Positions 10,938 to 24,149 are shown, numbered from the stretch's first letter. The stretch: 64,000 nucleotides of DNA from Apteryx mantelli (GCF_036417845.1 NC_089981.1:64259268-64323267), one strand, 5' to 3'. Notes: generated from the letters alone by a model not told the origin. Program-made: numbers and translations.

Positions 10938-13853
10938 ATGGGGGAAGGGGAGAGTTATAGTGCCAGGGTAGCTGGCAAAAGACAGCTCAAGTCAGGATGC
11001 CTCCAGCAGGTGAATGCAGCCAGGGAAGTGCGCATGGGATGTGGCTATGGAGGATCCTCTTTTACCCCTCCTGGGAAACCTGCATGCTCGATCACCTCCC
11101 TGAAATGCCTGTACACCAATGTATGCAGCATGGGGAACAAACAGGAAGAACTAGAGATCTGCGTGCAGTTGTAGGGTCATGATCTCATTGCCATTACAGA
11201 GACATGGTGGGATAGCTCGCATGACTGGAGTGCTGTCATGGATGGCTACGTGCTTTTTAGGAAAGACAGGCCAGGAAAGCGAGGTGGTGGAGTTGCTCTT
11301 TATGTGAGAGAGCAACTGGAATGTATTGAGCTGTGCCTAGGGGTGGATGAAGAGCAAGTCGAGAGCTTATGGGTAAGGATCAAAGGGCAGGCTAGCATGG
11401 GTGACACTGTTGTGGGTGTTTACTACAGGCCACCTGATCGGGATGAGGAAGTCGATGAGGCCTTCTACAGACAGCTGGAAGTAGCCTCACGATCCCAGGC
11501 CCTGGTTCTCATGGGGAACTTCAACCACCCCGATATCTGCTGGAGAGACAACACAGCTAGGCACAAACAGTCCTGGAGGTTCCTGCAGAGCACTGGTGAC
11601 AACTTCTTGACACAGGTGGTGGAGGAGCCAACAAGGAGAGGTGTGCTGCTGGACCTTGTACTAACAAACAAAGAAGGACTGGTGGAAGATGTGAAGGTCA
11701 GGGGCAGCCTTGGCTGCAGTGACCATGAGATGGTGGAGTTCAGGATCCTGCGAGGAGGCAGCAGGGCACTAAGTAGGATCGCAACCCTGGACTTCAGGAG
11801 AGCAGACTTTGGCCTCTTCAGGGACCTACTTGGAGGAATCCCATGGGTGAGGGCCCTAGAAGGAAGGGGCATTCAAGAGAGCTGGTTAATATTCAAACAT
11901 CACTTCCTCCAGGCTCAAGAGTGGTGCATCCCTATGAGTAGGAAGTCAAGCAAAGGAGGCAGGAGACCTGCATGGGTGAGCAAGGAGCTCCTGGCAAAAC
12001 TCAACCAGAAGAAGGAAGTCTACAGAAAGTGGAAAGGGGGACAGGCCACTTGGGAGGAATATAGGAACGTTGTCAGAGTATGCAGGGATGCGACGAGGAA
12101 GGCTAAGGCCCGTTTGGAATTAAATCTGGCTAGAGATGTCAAGGACAGCAAGAAGGGCTTCTTCAAATACATCAGCAGCAAGAGGAAGACTAGGGAAAAT
12201 GTGGGCCCTTTGCTGAATGGGGTGGGTGCCCTGGTGACGAAGGATACAGAGAAGGCAGAGTTACTGAATGCCTTCTTTGCTTCAGTCTTTACTGCTCAGG
12301 CCAGCCCTCAGGAGCCCCAGATCCTGGAGGCAAGAGAGAAAGTCTGGAGAGAGGAAGACTTTCCCTTGGTGGAGGAGGAGTGGGTTAGAGATCATTTAAG
12401 CAAACTTGACACCCACAAATCCATGGACCCTGATGGGATGCACCCACGAGTGCTGAGGGAGCTGGCGGACATTATTGCTAAGCCACTCTCCATCATCTTT
12501 GAAAGGTCATGGAGAACAGGAGAGGTGCCTGAGGACTGGAAGAAAGCCAGTGTCACCCCAGTCTTCAAAAAGGGCAAGAAGGAGGACCCAGGGAACTACA
12601 GGCCAGTCAGCCTCACCTCCATCCCTGGAAAGGTGATGGAGCAGCTCATCCTGGAAGCCATCTCCAAGCATGTGGAGGACAAGAAGGTGATCAGGAGTAG
12701 TCAGCATGGCTTCACCAAGGGGAAATCATGCCTAACCAATCTGATAGCCTTCTATGATGGAATGACGGGCTGGGTAGATGACAGGAGAGCAGTGGATGTT
12801 GTCTACCTAGACTTCAGCAAGGCTTTTGACACTGTCTCCCATAGCATCCTCATAGACAAGCTCAGGAAGTGTGGGTTAGATGAGTGGACAGTGAGGTGGA
12901 TTGAGAACTGGCTGAATGGCAGAGCTCAGAGGGTTGTGATCAGTGGCACAGAGTCTAGTTGGAGGCCTGTAGCTAGCGGTGTCCCCCAGGGGTCAGTACT
13001 GGCTCCAGTCTTGTTCAACTTCTTCATCAATGACCTGGATGAAGGCACAGAGTGCACCCTCAGCAAGTTTGCTGATGATACCAAACTGGGAGGAGTGGCT
13101 GATATGCCAGAGGGCTGTGCTGCCATTCAAAGAGACTTGGACAGGCTGGAGAGGTGGGCGGAGAGGAACCTCATGAAGTTCAACAAAGGCAAGTGCAGGA
13201 ATAACCCCATGCACCAGTACAGGTTGGGGGTTGACCTGCTGGAAAGCAGCTCTGCAGAGAAGGACCTGGGAGTGCTGGTGGACACCAAGTTGACCATGAG
13301 GCAGCAATGTGCTCTTGTGGCCAAGAAGGCCAATGGTATCCTGGGCTGCATCAGAAAGAGTGTTGCCAGCAGGTCGAGGGAGGTGATTCTCCCCCTCTAC
13401 TCAGCCCTGGTGAGGCCACATCTGGAGTATTGCGTCCAGTTCTGGGCTCCCCAGTACAAGAGGGATGTGGCACTACTGGAGCAAGTCCAGCGAAGGGCCA
13501 CAAAGATGATTAGGGGACTGGAGCATCTCTCTTATGAGGAAAGGCTGAGAGAGCTGGGCCTGTTTAGCTTGGAGAAGAGAAGGCTGAGAGGGGATCTTAT
13601 CAACGTGTACAAGTATCTGAAGGGAGGGTGTCGAGAGGATGGGACCAGACTCTTTTCAGTGGTGCCGAGCGACAGGACGCGAGGAAATGGGCACAAACTG
13701 AAACACAGGAAGTTCCATCTGAACATGAAAAAACACTTTTTCACTGTGAGGGTGACAGAGCACTGGAACAGGTTGCCCAGAGAGGTTGTGGAGTCTCCTT
13801 CTCTGGAGATATTCAAAACGCACCTGGATGCAATCCTGTGCAATGTGCTCTAG
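10938..13853 (+). pseudogene. CR1 ORF2 (endonuclease-reverse transcriptase), interrupted
   Basis: About 970 codons from ATG 10938 with one in-frame TAG at 11172-11174; the remaining 871-codon frame is open from 11238 to 13853. Domains in order: APE-type endonuclease (about 11100-11760; [20 protein letters not shown], and CSDHEMV near its end), then reverse transcriptase (about 12420-13300; AFDTVSH, the GVPQGSVL box, and FADDTKLGG with the catalytic Asp pair at 13074-13079), then the CR1-specific C-terminal region. Two more lesions: the endonuclease GDFN box reads GNFN (AAC at 11517-11519), removing a catalytic aspartate, and about six codons appear missing near 13200 compared with the family. 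The stop and the Asp loss together argue that this copy is inactive in cis. Confidence 0.9.
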
Positions 13854-13917
13854 GTGACCCTGCTTGAGCAGGGGGGTTGGACTAGATGATCTCCAGAGGT
13901 CCCTTCCAACCTCAGCG

Positions 13918-13933
13918 ATTCTGTGATTCTGTG
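13918..13933 (+). repeat. CR1 3' terminal octamer repeats (ATTCTGTG x2)
   Basis: Two tandem ATTCTGTG units directly after the CR1 3' untranslated hairpin region. This is the recognised end of bird CR1 elements, which lack a poly(A) tail; the CR1 reverse transcriptase recognises this end. Confidence 0.9.
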
Positions 13934-16180
13934 AGCAGTGTCCTGGCCTGGCTCCCACCTCTTGCCATGCAGCCCTTGACAGCTAGACAGCTTTCCCTGT
14001 GTGTTTCCTTCCACCCAGACCCTGCAGTGGTGGCTTAGATCTGACCCACTTTCCAGCTGCTGGCAGTAGCCTATCTTGATACTTCTGAGGAATGTGATCC
14101 CTCTGATTATGCTCTGCTGAAAGGATGCAGAGCACTTTCCAGGCCCGTGTTCTCTCTCAGGATTTTATTTCCCCGCAGAGTGTACATGGCAACAAGTTTG
14201 CAGATCCCTACAGCTATCAGTTATCTCTTTGCAGGTCGGTGGGAGCTCCCTGTCTGACTTCAGGTGGTCCAGCCATGGACATCTCACGCTTCTTCCTCAC
14301 CCAGCTAGCCTGCGTGCTCAGCAGTTGTCCCCACGTGAGGAATCTGCCCCTTGGCTCTGGGTCCAGCCAGCACACAGTAGGGGCTGGGCTGTCCTACCTC
14401 ATCCCGTGTACCCACCCCTACCACCTACGCAGTGCCCCTCTCCTCGCTGTGATTCCCCCTCCCCTTCCCCCCCCCCCCCCAATGCCTTCTTCCAGTAGCG
14501 CTGGTGCTGCCACGGGTGCAGGCAATAGCCCTTCTCTGGCAAAAGACTGCACAGCAGTAAAACTTCCTGATGTGAGAACAGCAGGCTTGAAAGAGAAATA
14601 TAAGATCCCCTTTGAAATCAAGCACACTAAAAGCAGCTTGCAAAGGCAGCAGGAGGATGGTGACAAATCTATACTAGTGTAACACTTGGATACTCCAGCC
14701 AAGGCTCAGGCAGGATCTACCTGAGCCCTAGCAGTGCCAAAACAAGGCTTTTGCCCAGCCCAGTTCCCTGTTTGTCCTCAGAACAGCCTTTAGCTGCACT
14801 TCAGTAACTGCCAAGGTGTTTGCCACTCAGTTCAGGGTATTTCTTTTTCAGGGAGCTCAGTTAGGCCATGACCCAACGAAGTTAACACAGAGGATTTGGG
14901 CCTCTGCCTGGTGAGCCATGGTGAGGTTGTTGAAAAGGTTCTGCACAGCCCTGGGCTGAAAGCCCCTCATGGTTCCTATTAAGAAATAGGGTATTGATGC
15001 TCCTTACCTAGGAACATTAGGAGCTCTGTGCAGAGGGTAGTTGAGGTGTAGGGCATCCCTTCTCCCCAGACATCCCAAGGCCTTCCTGCATGCTCTGACC
15101 TTCCTGCTGTTAGCCCTTGCTTTGTTTTTCCTGCCTCTTCCCCTGCGCCCCTTAGTAGAGGTGTGGATATTGCCAGATGATGGGAGGCCCTGCTGGGCAT
15201 CTTTCACACACACACCCTGCCTTGGTGAACTGCAGTGGCATCTCCTGGGCAGGGGCTGGAGCACCAGACACACACAAGCCAAGTGCCAAGCACAGGCCCA
15301 TGAGCCATTCTGGGCTGTGGCATTGCCTTTGTAGCTGGACCATCTCCCTCTTCTAATGCTGGGCTGGCCCAGAGCCTTTCTGGCTGTAGAGGTTATTTCT
15401 TCTTAGGAGTCTTGGCCTCTGGGCTGACTCACAGGCTGGCACCTACTGGAGCTGGTAATGGAGCTCTCTGGCTGCTGCTGTTTTGCTGTGCCAGCTTGGG
15501 CTGAGATGAAACTGCCTTTTGGAGGGGCCGCAGCAGCTTCTAACAGCTAAGGGCCTGAAAGAGGTCAAAGAAATTCCGGCAGAATCCCAGCTGGGCCACG
15601 AGGGAGGCGAGACAGGAGCAGTCTTCACATGGGTGCACTGCAGTCTTGCATCAGTGCTCAGCTCTTCAGGGGCTCAGTTTGATCTGTCTACATTTCTTTG
15701 GTCCTTTTCCCATATTACAACCAGAAAAAACACCTGGGATGTGCACCCACAGCTCCATTGAGGTTCCCCCCTCCCTCTGTGACTGCCTCTTGGAGGAGCC
15801 CATCCACCCTGTGTTGTTCCTTGCCAGCATGGTGCTCCCAACCCCAAAGAGCAATAGTCTGGTACCTGTGGTACTGTCCTCTCACCTGAGTCCCATGTGC
15901 TTTTTGTGCAAGCACTGGTAATGGGGATTTACTTGGAAAACACACTGGACACTTTTCAAAGGTCAGCCAGCCACCTCACGGACATCCCCCACCTACACCT
16001 CCACTTTGCCGGGCAGCACTGTGGGCTGCCAAGAAAGCAAAGCAGATCATATCAAGTGCTCCCGGGACAGGGCTCAGCGTTGGAGCCGGCAGTGTGACGG
16101 ATGGGAGGAAGCGGCTGCTCTGTGTCGCCAGGTCCAGCCAGTAGCGAGGCTGAGCATGTATTCCTGGTAGGTATGTGCGT
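13934..16180. other. Intergenic stretch after CR1
   Basis: No supported gene. It contains a C-rich run at about 14462-14480. The frame open across it (14125-14682) owes its Pro/Ser-rich segment to that run and shows no recognisable domain. Confidence 0.55.
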
Positions 16181-16186
16181 GCATGT

Positions 16187-16228
16187 GCACACCCACACAC
16201 ACCCACACACCCACACACCCACACCCAC
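16187..16228. repeat. CA/CACACC-type microsatellite
   Basis: Imperfect tandem repeat of CACACC and CA units over about 40 bp, flanked by GT- and CA-rich sequence. It is a simple-sequence repeat and likely length-variable. Confidence 0.85.
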
Positions 16229-16674
16229 CTGTGTGCATACATACACAGCCGGCCACATGGCCCAACACAGGCAGAAAATTGTGCTTTTATGAGCTCCCAC
16301 ATAAATACACAGCACTCGCACAAACATGAACAACATGGATGGCCTGATCCTGTCCTTTCTCTCCAGCTTGTCAGGTTTGAAGTCTGCTGGAAGACTATAT
16401 ATACACGCACACACAGTGAGGATCCCTGCAGTAGCTGGTTTTAGGCAGCCTCCACGGTAGGTGGCCCCAGCTCCCCAGGCCTCCCCAGTTGCTGGCACTG
16501 GCCACAAGAGCCGCCGAGGCCTGCAGCCCCCCTCCAGCTGCAGGTGCTTAGGCCTCTTACCTTACTCCCTGGCTAGTCCAGCTTGAAGTTTGCTAGTGCT
16601 CATGCACCCCTCGCCCCCCCCCCACCCCCCGACCACAGAGTGCATCCACACAGATGGTTAGAAATAGATTTGTC

Positions 16675-17440
16675 GCCAGGGGGGGCTGCGGGGCCGCCGG
16701 CGCGGCGGCTCCGTCAGGCGCTTGCGGCGGCGCGGCCTCTCGCCCCCCGGGCCTGGCTGCCCCTTCTCTGCGCCGCTGCAGCTGGAACAACCCCCCCAGC
16801 CCAGCACTCGGGCTCCACGACTCCCTATCAGGCACAAAACGCTTTCTCATCCCTCCTGGAAATGCACTGCATGAGCCATCCTCTTTTGTGGTCGTGCTCG
16901 TAGCTCTCGGGTGCTCAAAGCAATAGTGTGACGACCACCGGTGCCGGCAGCCTGGAGCCAGCAGAGCCCAGCTGCCCCGCGCCGGCCCCAGGTCTCACCC
17001 CGCTCGCAGGCTCCTCGCCCCCTTGCCGGCTGCCAGCACGTCCCGGGGTGGCCGAGGCCCTGCGCCGACACCTCATACTGCGCTCCCCCCAGCTTCCTCA
17101 CGGCTCCCTGCCTGCCTCCTTGCGCAAACACCAAGCAGCTCCTGCCACTGCCCGGGGAAGGTTTCAAATGCACAGAGACAAAAAGTTGCACTCACTAAGG
17201 CCCCACACCTCCCTTGCCAGCGCCTGTCCTTATTCCCCCCCCGCCCCCGCCCCTGCTCTGTGATGCCCAGGCGGCCCCTCGCCGGGCTCCTTGCCTCCTG
17301 CCCAGCCCTGCGGTCCCAGCCATCGCACCCGTGGCTGGCACCAGCCCTGCTGCTCGCTGCCTCGACGCCTGCTCCTGCGACCCCAGGGCCCAGCGTGCCC
17401 AGCCTCCCTGCAAGGCGGCCGGCCTCCGGGCAGCAAAGCT
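16675..17440. promoter_or_regulatory. Orphan GC/CpG-rich block between JDP2 and BATF
   Basis: About 750 bp markedly richer in G+C and CpG than its surroundings, densest at 16685-16760 (runs such as GCCGCCGGCGCGGCGGC). No known gene starts here. It could be an unmethylated island acting as an enhancer, the promoter of an unannotated non-coding RNA, or just a GC-rich patch. Only the composition is seen directly. Confidence 0.45.
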
Positions 17441-20400
17441 TGGAGGCCGTTTCCTTTGTAGCTTTTCATATTATTGTTCTCATTTTTTTGTTTGTGTTTG
17501 AAAAACTGCCTTCTCTGCCCATCTTGGCAGGGGCTGAGGGTGACTCTGTGACACTGCGGTAAATGGTATTAACTAACCTTTGCCAGTGACCTGCCTCTTT
17601 TGTTTCATTTTGAGCCAAGGGCAGCAGGTAGTCATTGATCTTTGTCCTTATTGGCTCTTCTACTCATCTTGCTGGAAAACAACCCCCCAAAAATCCCCAA
17701 CCTTGGTATTTACCAAGAGACACGGAAACTGCTCTGATGAAAATGAATGTCTGCTCTGCGCAGCGCGGGCATCAGCACAGCTCATGGCTGGGCAGCAGGG
17801 CCAGGAGCTGGGAAAAAACTCTGGCTCCATGCAGATGCTCACAGAGCCACAGGAACAACTTTTTGCCAACGGAGGCAAACCTGACCGCCTCTCCTCTGAG
17901 CTCGGAAATGTTTGGTGCCGAGTGGCAGCCGCAATGGCTGGGCCTCCTCAGGCTGGGACACAGTTGAGGGCAGCGCCCTGTGTCGGCACCAGCCCTTTCT
18001 GCTTTAGGAGACCCTCCTGGGGGTCACCAGGTCCCCTGGCTTCCTCCAGGCAGGGCCAGCGCGAAGGGCTGGCACCGGAGCCTGGCTGCCAGGGCTGGCA
18101 CCTTCTTGCAATTCAGACTCCCTTAAGTCCAGGCATGGGAGCCGGCTCAGGTTGGCTCCCCCAGCGTGAATATGTTTCAGTTCATGGTGCTGATGTCCAG
18201 TGCCTGGGGCTGGTGCGTCTTCCCCCTGAGCCTTTCGCTCATGGCATGTGCAGTGGCCCTTCGCTGGTCCATGGCTGTTTCTTGTCCCCAAGCAGAGGTG
18301 TGCGCAGTTCAGCTTTGCATGGTGCACACAGGGAGAGGGAGGAGCAGGAGCTGCCAGCGAGGCGCAGAGCAGCTTGAACAGGCCAGAGGTGGGCTCTGCT
18401 GCCCCAGGCATTGCCTGGGGCCGAGTTTGGGTCTTTGCCTGGCTGCAGATTTAGCGTATAGTCGTGGGATGAGCCTTTGGGTTTGTCTGTCCGTGAGCCT
18501 TTGGTTTTGTCTGTCAGGGCTTGCAAGAAATTAATCCAAGTTAGCTAAAAACGAGGACTAGTGATGGTGTTTAACCCTCCCCTGGATGCCCTTCTGCTGA
18601 ATTAAAGTGGGTTTACTTTGATTTGGCTTTTCAAGTGGAGTGGCCAACTGAAGCTGCCTCTGGGCAGCAGAGGCACATGTGGCAGAAATGGCAGTGCAGC
18701 GTACAGTCCTACCCTGCTTGGTTTCTGCCTGGTGGCAATAAGGTCTTTGGGAGCAAAGCCTTCCCGGGGGAAGGGAGGTAAGCACACTTGCATCAACACT
18801 GCTTTAATTCTGAATAAGGGCATCCTCAAAGCGGTTTGGTTCCCTTAAATCATGTCCAAATTTAATACAGTTTAGCTATTCTGAATGCTTCTGTGAAGAC
18901 AGGCTCTCAGTTTCCCATCTGCAAATGAATCGCTCTCCTCTCTCCAGCCCTGTGTTCAGCTGTAGGTGCACAGAGCACGAGCTGGCTGCCATGGTGTTGG
19001 GGAGAGGCCAGCCCTCAGGCAGGAGGCAAAGCCACCGGCACGCGAGATGAGGGCAGCTGCCGGGGAAGGGTACGTCAGTCCCTGCTTGGCGCCATGTCCC
19101 TGCTCAGCTCGAGAAACTGTTGCAAGAGAAAAATATCCAACGTTAGCTTGCTGATGGGCTTTCCCAGCTTTGGCTTCCCTGGGAGCAAAGGGAAAAAGCA
19201 CAGCACTATGAGATGAAGCACCTAGGAAAAACTATCGAGCAGCTACTTCCAGAAGGCTGTATGGGTCTAAGCAAAGGCTGAGTTAGGGCCTGTCTTACAG
19301 CGAGGTTTCACTGCAGCCTGTCACGTCTCAGATGAAGCTTCAGGAACAGGATCTTTTGCCAGTAACCACCACCTTGTGCTGATGTTATCTAGTTTCTGCA
19401 GAATGAACTTGCTGAGCTGTCATCTGTGGCACTGTCAGGGGAAGTCCTGACTCCTGACACTGCAGTTCCTGCGGCTGCTTTGCCATAGACCCAATTCCAG
19501 CAGCATTGGCTGGGCTGGCTGGAAACCTGCTTGAACTGAAAAGGTCAGGAGTCATCAGGAGGAATTAGGCAGCATGATTTTAGACCTGTGGACCCCAAAT
19601 CCATTGGAGCCTTTACTTTCTGGTTGAAGGTAAAATGGCTACTGATCAACTCCTTGCGAGATGATGCTGAACTCATATTGTCTGATGAGTTCGCAAGAAA
19701 AAGCTCTTGCTAAAGCTAATTTGGGGGTATTGGTGAGTCCTCTCGGTACATGGGCTACCGGATTCTGCAATAGAGGAAAAATCCATGGGTGCCAGGCAGA
19801 GTCGCTGCAGTTATGAAGACATTTACTGAGAATGAGGCATCCTCTTTCTTCGGGGGACACCTTCCTTGTAAGCAAAGTGACCTGATTCATCCATCAACTC
19901 CAGCCTGCAGATGACAGATGTGTATCTATCTGAGCTAGTGAAGGTGCTGAGGACTGCTGGTGTGTGCTGGCACCGCTGCGTGGACAGGCAGGATGATGGC
20001 AGGACAGACCCAGTGCTGCAGGCACAAGGCGGCCGCTCTGTCTGCAGGAGTCTGGGAGCAGGGCTGGCTTCGGTGTGGCTTCAGGCACCCCCTTCGCTGC
20101 CCCTAGGACAGCTCTAGGTTGGAGGCTGACAGGCACAAGGGTTTAGGAGCAATGCAGGCTGCCGGGGGCCCAGCAGCCAGGGAGCCCTGAGGCAGGCAAG
20201 GCCCCGCGGCAGGTTCCTTCACCTGATGGTGACACGTGCTGTGGCTGTGAGGTTGGGGTGGCGTGGCAGCGGGCTCACGCACAGGGTCACAGTGCCTCCG
20301 TGTTTCCCCCACTGTGCTCTGGGGCGCCCTGGGCGCTGGCAGGCGCCTGCGCAGTTTAGATGAGAGTGCAAACAGGTTCAACCTGTGCTCAAAATTCAGT

Positions 20401-22480
20401 GTAGAGCTACCCCATGGGTGCAGCAGACGGTAAAGGAGTTAGGATGCCTGAGGAATGGGATGAAAGAGTCCATCCGTCCTTTTATAACTGTAATGCCATC
20501 GCAGACAGCCATGGGACAGCCTTCCTAGTGCATCATGTTTGTTTCTGGCCACCCTACTGCAACAACGGGAGAGATCCAGAGATGGGTGCTGACCTAAATT
20601 TGGGGTGTAGGAAAATTTCCCTGTGAGGAGACTAGAAGTCCCACTAGTTTAGAGTGGAAACTGGTGAAATGCCGCATGGTAGAGATGTGCAGAGCAATGC
20701 CTGGCTTAGAGATAACTCTGTTCCTCTGCTCACCCCCTCACAAGATGTTCAAAGAAATGGAAAGACAACTCATTTCAAACTGGTAAACTGACACACTTCT
20801 CACAGAACAAGCAAACTGGTGTGTGCAGGTGGACAAGATGCCCCATGGGCCAACAATTTCAAAAGGCTGACAAAGGATTAGGCAGTTACATGAAAAACAA
20901 GGATACCCAAAACTCAGGACAGAAAGTCTGGCTTTAAAAAGTAAAATTAAAAAAAAAAAAAAAGGCACAGTTCTCAACCTCCTACATTGCAGTACAGGTA
21001 AAGAAGGACAGGCAGGAGTTTCAGCCCCTTCTTTGAAGCGGGAGTCGGCCGATGTTACCAACAGCACAGGGACTTGCTCTCCAAGCCAGGGCCTGGCAGC
21101 AACCCTCACGACAGGGCTGAGGATGCAGCATTTCTCCCTCCTCCCCTCTCTGAAGCACTAAGATGGTTACTGTCACGGACAAGCTGCCACTGGGGTTTGC
21201 AGGTCAGCCTGTGTCCAGGCAGGGGCTCTGGCAGCCCCTGGAAAAGCCACCCTAAAAGCAGCCATGCATGGGGAGCTGGTTAAAGAGCATCTCTCTCTTG
21301 AGATGGGACACTGAAATGGGAGAGTGGAAGGCACAGGGGCTCCGTAATCATCTAAACCTGCCCTCTCTCCCTTCCTCGGCTGCTCCTGAGCCCTTGGGAA
21401 ATCACTGAGAGTGTGCAAGTCACTTGAAATAGCGCTAACCAGGTCTTCCCTCATGTCCACACTGTGGACTGTGAGCCTCAGGCCTCATTTTGCCCTTGAA
21501 ATGGATGGCAGAGGAGGGAAGGAGGTGAAGAGTCCTGAGCTGGCTCTGGTGGCTGACTGGGGACTGCACAGGGGCTCAGCTCAGCTGGCGAGAGCAGCTT
21601 GCTGTCTCTCTCAGGTTGCATCTGTCTTCCTCCTGGCCACGGCCTGCCCAGGCCTATCGCTCCTCCAGCGCCTCTTGCTGTGCCGCCGCTTCCCCCTTCG
21701 GCAGCGTGCTCTGCCTCAGGCTCCCTCACCTGAGAGCTGCCAGTACTTCAGAGCTGTTTGCACTAGCCGAGGGGATTGCGCCAGGTACCTTGCAGGGCTA
21801 CAGGAGTGCCAGTGCTTGCAAACGAAGCTCTCTGGCAGCTGGAATATATACGTGTTTGTGTATGTTGTGATAAACCTGCCAGTGCAGCATTGCCGACGAG
21901 CACTGCTTGTGCTGGCTCCAAGTGTTCTTCCTGCACATCTCTCCCACCCTCGCTTTCACACCTGCTTTCGCTCCGTGTTGTCTTTCCTCCCCCATGCCTC
22001 CTTTACACAGCGTACGCCAACACTTCTTGTACGAGCACCATGCATGCCCCAGCCCAAACCCAGGGTGCGTGCACCCACGAGCGCAGCCGCTGGTGCCGAA
22101 CACCTCCTCCACCCGTCCTGTGTGAGCCTAGGGATTTGGGAAGTGTGCGTTCCCATGATGTGGGGGGAAAGGGAGAAGAAGTGCACATACCCCTGAGCCA
22201 AAAGCAATGTAGATCCCCTTGGGGTAGGAGTGCGGTGCTAACATTAGTGCTGTTCACAGTCATCCCCTGCTGATAAGGGTGTCTTGGAGTCTAATTGCAA
22301 GAACATGCCCTAAATAATCTGTACCCAGTTCTTGGGAGGGTTTGATACATCTTATGGGTGGTATTGAAGGAACCTTTCCCTTCGGATGGGTAATGGAGCA
22401 GTCAAGTCAAGTAATACCTTTAGGAGTCACATACTAATTTAAGAGTCAAGTAATGCATTCACATCTCTGCTCCCATGCCA
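17441..22480. other. Intergenic stretch
   Basis: No supported gene. It contains an imperfect 24-bp tandem duplication (18470-18517) and an A-rich run (about 20948-20962). A segment near 20470-20600 weakly recalls an old CR1 3' region but is too diverged to call. Confidence 0.5.
18470..18517. repeat. Imperfect 24-bp tandem duplication
   Basis: Two adjacent 24-bp units beginning TGAGCCTTTGG, the second with a few substitutions. A simple local duplication with no coding context. Confidence 0.75.
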
Positions 22481-22482
22481 TG

Positions 22483-22508
22483 GGGCATGACTGCAATCAG
22501 TCATGCCC
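22483..22508. repeat. Perfect 11-bp inverted repeat with 4-base loop
   Basis: GGGCATGACTG (22483-22493), loop CAAT, then CAGTCATGCCC (22498-22508). It could fold into a stable hairpin. It is too short for a microRNA precursor and no gene adjoins it. Confidence 0.7.
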
Positions 22509-24149
22509 AGTGAATATCAAACACACCCATCCAGGCTGTGGTCATCCCCTGTGAGTAACATTTTTGCTCTTTGATTGATGCAGATTCCCTGTAGCACTAC
22601 CACAAGCCCAAGGTGGGATCCTGCTGCCACAGCAGCAGGGCTGGACAGACATGTCTGTTCTACCTTTGCATAGCCTGGAAATGCACACGCTGGGCAGTGC
22701 AAAGGAAGCTGGGCTACGGCCCCCTTACCAGCGCCGGTAAATCTACCCCTGGGTGGATCAGCCATTCTGGTTAAACGGGTCATTGCCCTTCCTCTTTGGG
22801 CCTTCCCCATCATCACTGAACGAGACTGCCACCGAAATGAGTCAAACCGTCAGACAACATCTGCACCCCTCCACAGCCCCCGTCCATGCGCTTGGATAGT
22901 TCAGCTGGTGGGCTCAGCCCCAAGCAGCGGAAGCAAAGACACCCTGTTTTGCTGGGGGGGGGTGCGTCCGGTGGCGAAGCCTTTTCTGTGCCACAAGAGT
23001 GGCAGGTACACAGTGAGGTTAGGTACTCTGGTAGCTTCTGGCCAGATCCCAAGAGCTGGACATGGCCTGCGACACCAATGGGGAAAGTCTTGATTTTTCA
23101 GTACTTTACCAGATTTTGGGATCTGCTGACCAAAGACTCTTCTCCTTACAGCCTGTAAGAGTACATCTGAGTGCTTGCTTATGAATTACTAAGTCCTTGC
23201 TAGGAAGAAATTAGATGTTGCTCAACTAATTGCCCATGCAACTGATTATTTCAGGCTCTGGACAGGAGAAGGAGATTGTGGTTCCCTCCATCGATAGCCT
23301 GGGCTGAACTCTGATTATCTGTACCTTGAGACTGAAACTCTCATATCTGTTGGAGGTCAGATCCTGAAAACCTCTTGCCTGACACTGACAAGCCCCTTCA
23401 GCTGGGACGCTCTGGCCAAGCAGCCTGATTTGCTGCGCCTGCAGGGAAGCAGCCCCCAGAAGGGTCAGCTGGACTCCAGTGACTTGGAGTTCCATGTCCT
23501 GGTCTGAATGCAAGCAGGTTTGGACTTTCTTTTCTATAGTTTGTTTCTTTTAAAACACAGACAATAACACATAAAAAGCATACTAATGACATTAAAAGAA
23601 TCGTAAAGTGGCAAAGACAAGTACCAAAGGCTTAGAAATGGGCAGAAATGGGTTTGGCCTGACAATCCAGCATCAGCTGCTTTGTGCATATATCTTGATT
23701 ACTACCTCTTCAGCATGCAGGTGGTACCTCTGCCAGAGGAGACAATGATCTTTTCAGCTAGGCTGCTTCCTTTGTTGCTAGGACTGGGAAACACTTCATT
23801 GGTCAATGAAACACCTTGTCCTCAATGATCGCAGAATAAGAAAGGACAGTTTCTTGGGTAGGATGCTTCACATCTCCCCAGAGAGCTGGATCTGTGTCTG
23901 CCCCTGCCTCGAAGTTTCTCTGTGAGATGCATAAACAACAGCTTTCACAGGAGCAGTCCTGTGTTCCTCATTTGCTGGGTCTAATTTGCAGAAGTGCTAA
24001 GAGTTTGCAGCTGCAGTTACAGACATCAGGAGCTGGGGTTTGGTTAGACAAAGTGCTACAGAGCTAAAAACACTAAACAATTAGATCCTAGCTGGTTCAA
24101 ACTGTTTGCCCCAGATTAATGAATACTTATAACCTAAATCCCTCTTTGT

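Larger units (their letters stand above)
9625..13933 (+). mobile_element. Near full-length CR1 non-LTR retrotransposon (LINE)
   Basis: CR1 LINE on the + strand with a GC-rich 5' untranslated region, ORF1, ORF2 and the diagnostic 3' end: the GGTTGGACTAGATGATCTCC-type segment followed by two ATTCTGTG octamers ending at 13933. Most genomic CR1 copies are short 3' fragments, so a 4.3-kb copy with both ORFs is uncommon. The 3' boundary is firm. The 5' boundary (about 9625) is a guess from the change in composition. Both ORFs are nearly open, so the copy is relatively young, but ORF2 carries a stop, an endonuclease active-site change and a probable small deletion, so it is probably unable to move by itself. 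Confidence 0.93.

Noticed and set aside
14125-14682. 185-codon frame with a proline run after the CR1 element
   Set aside because: The proline run comes from a C-homopolymer; no recognisable domain and no clear splice or promoter context.
17023-17562. Long Pro/Ala-rich frames in the 17-kb GC-rich block
   Set aside because: Open on both strands and in several frames because of composition; no family resemblance.
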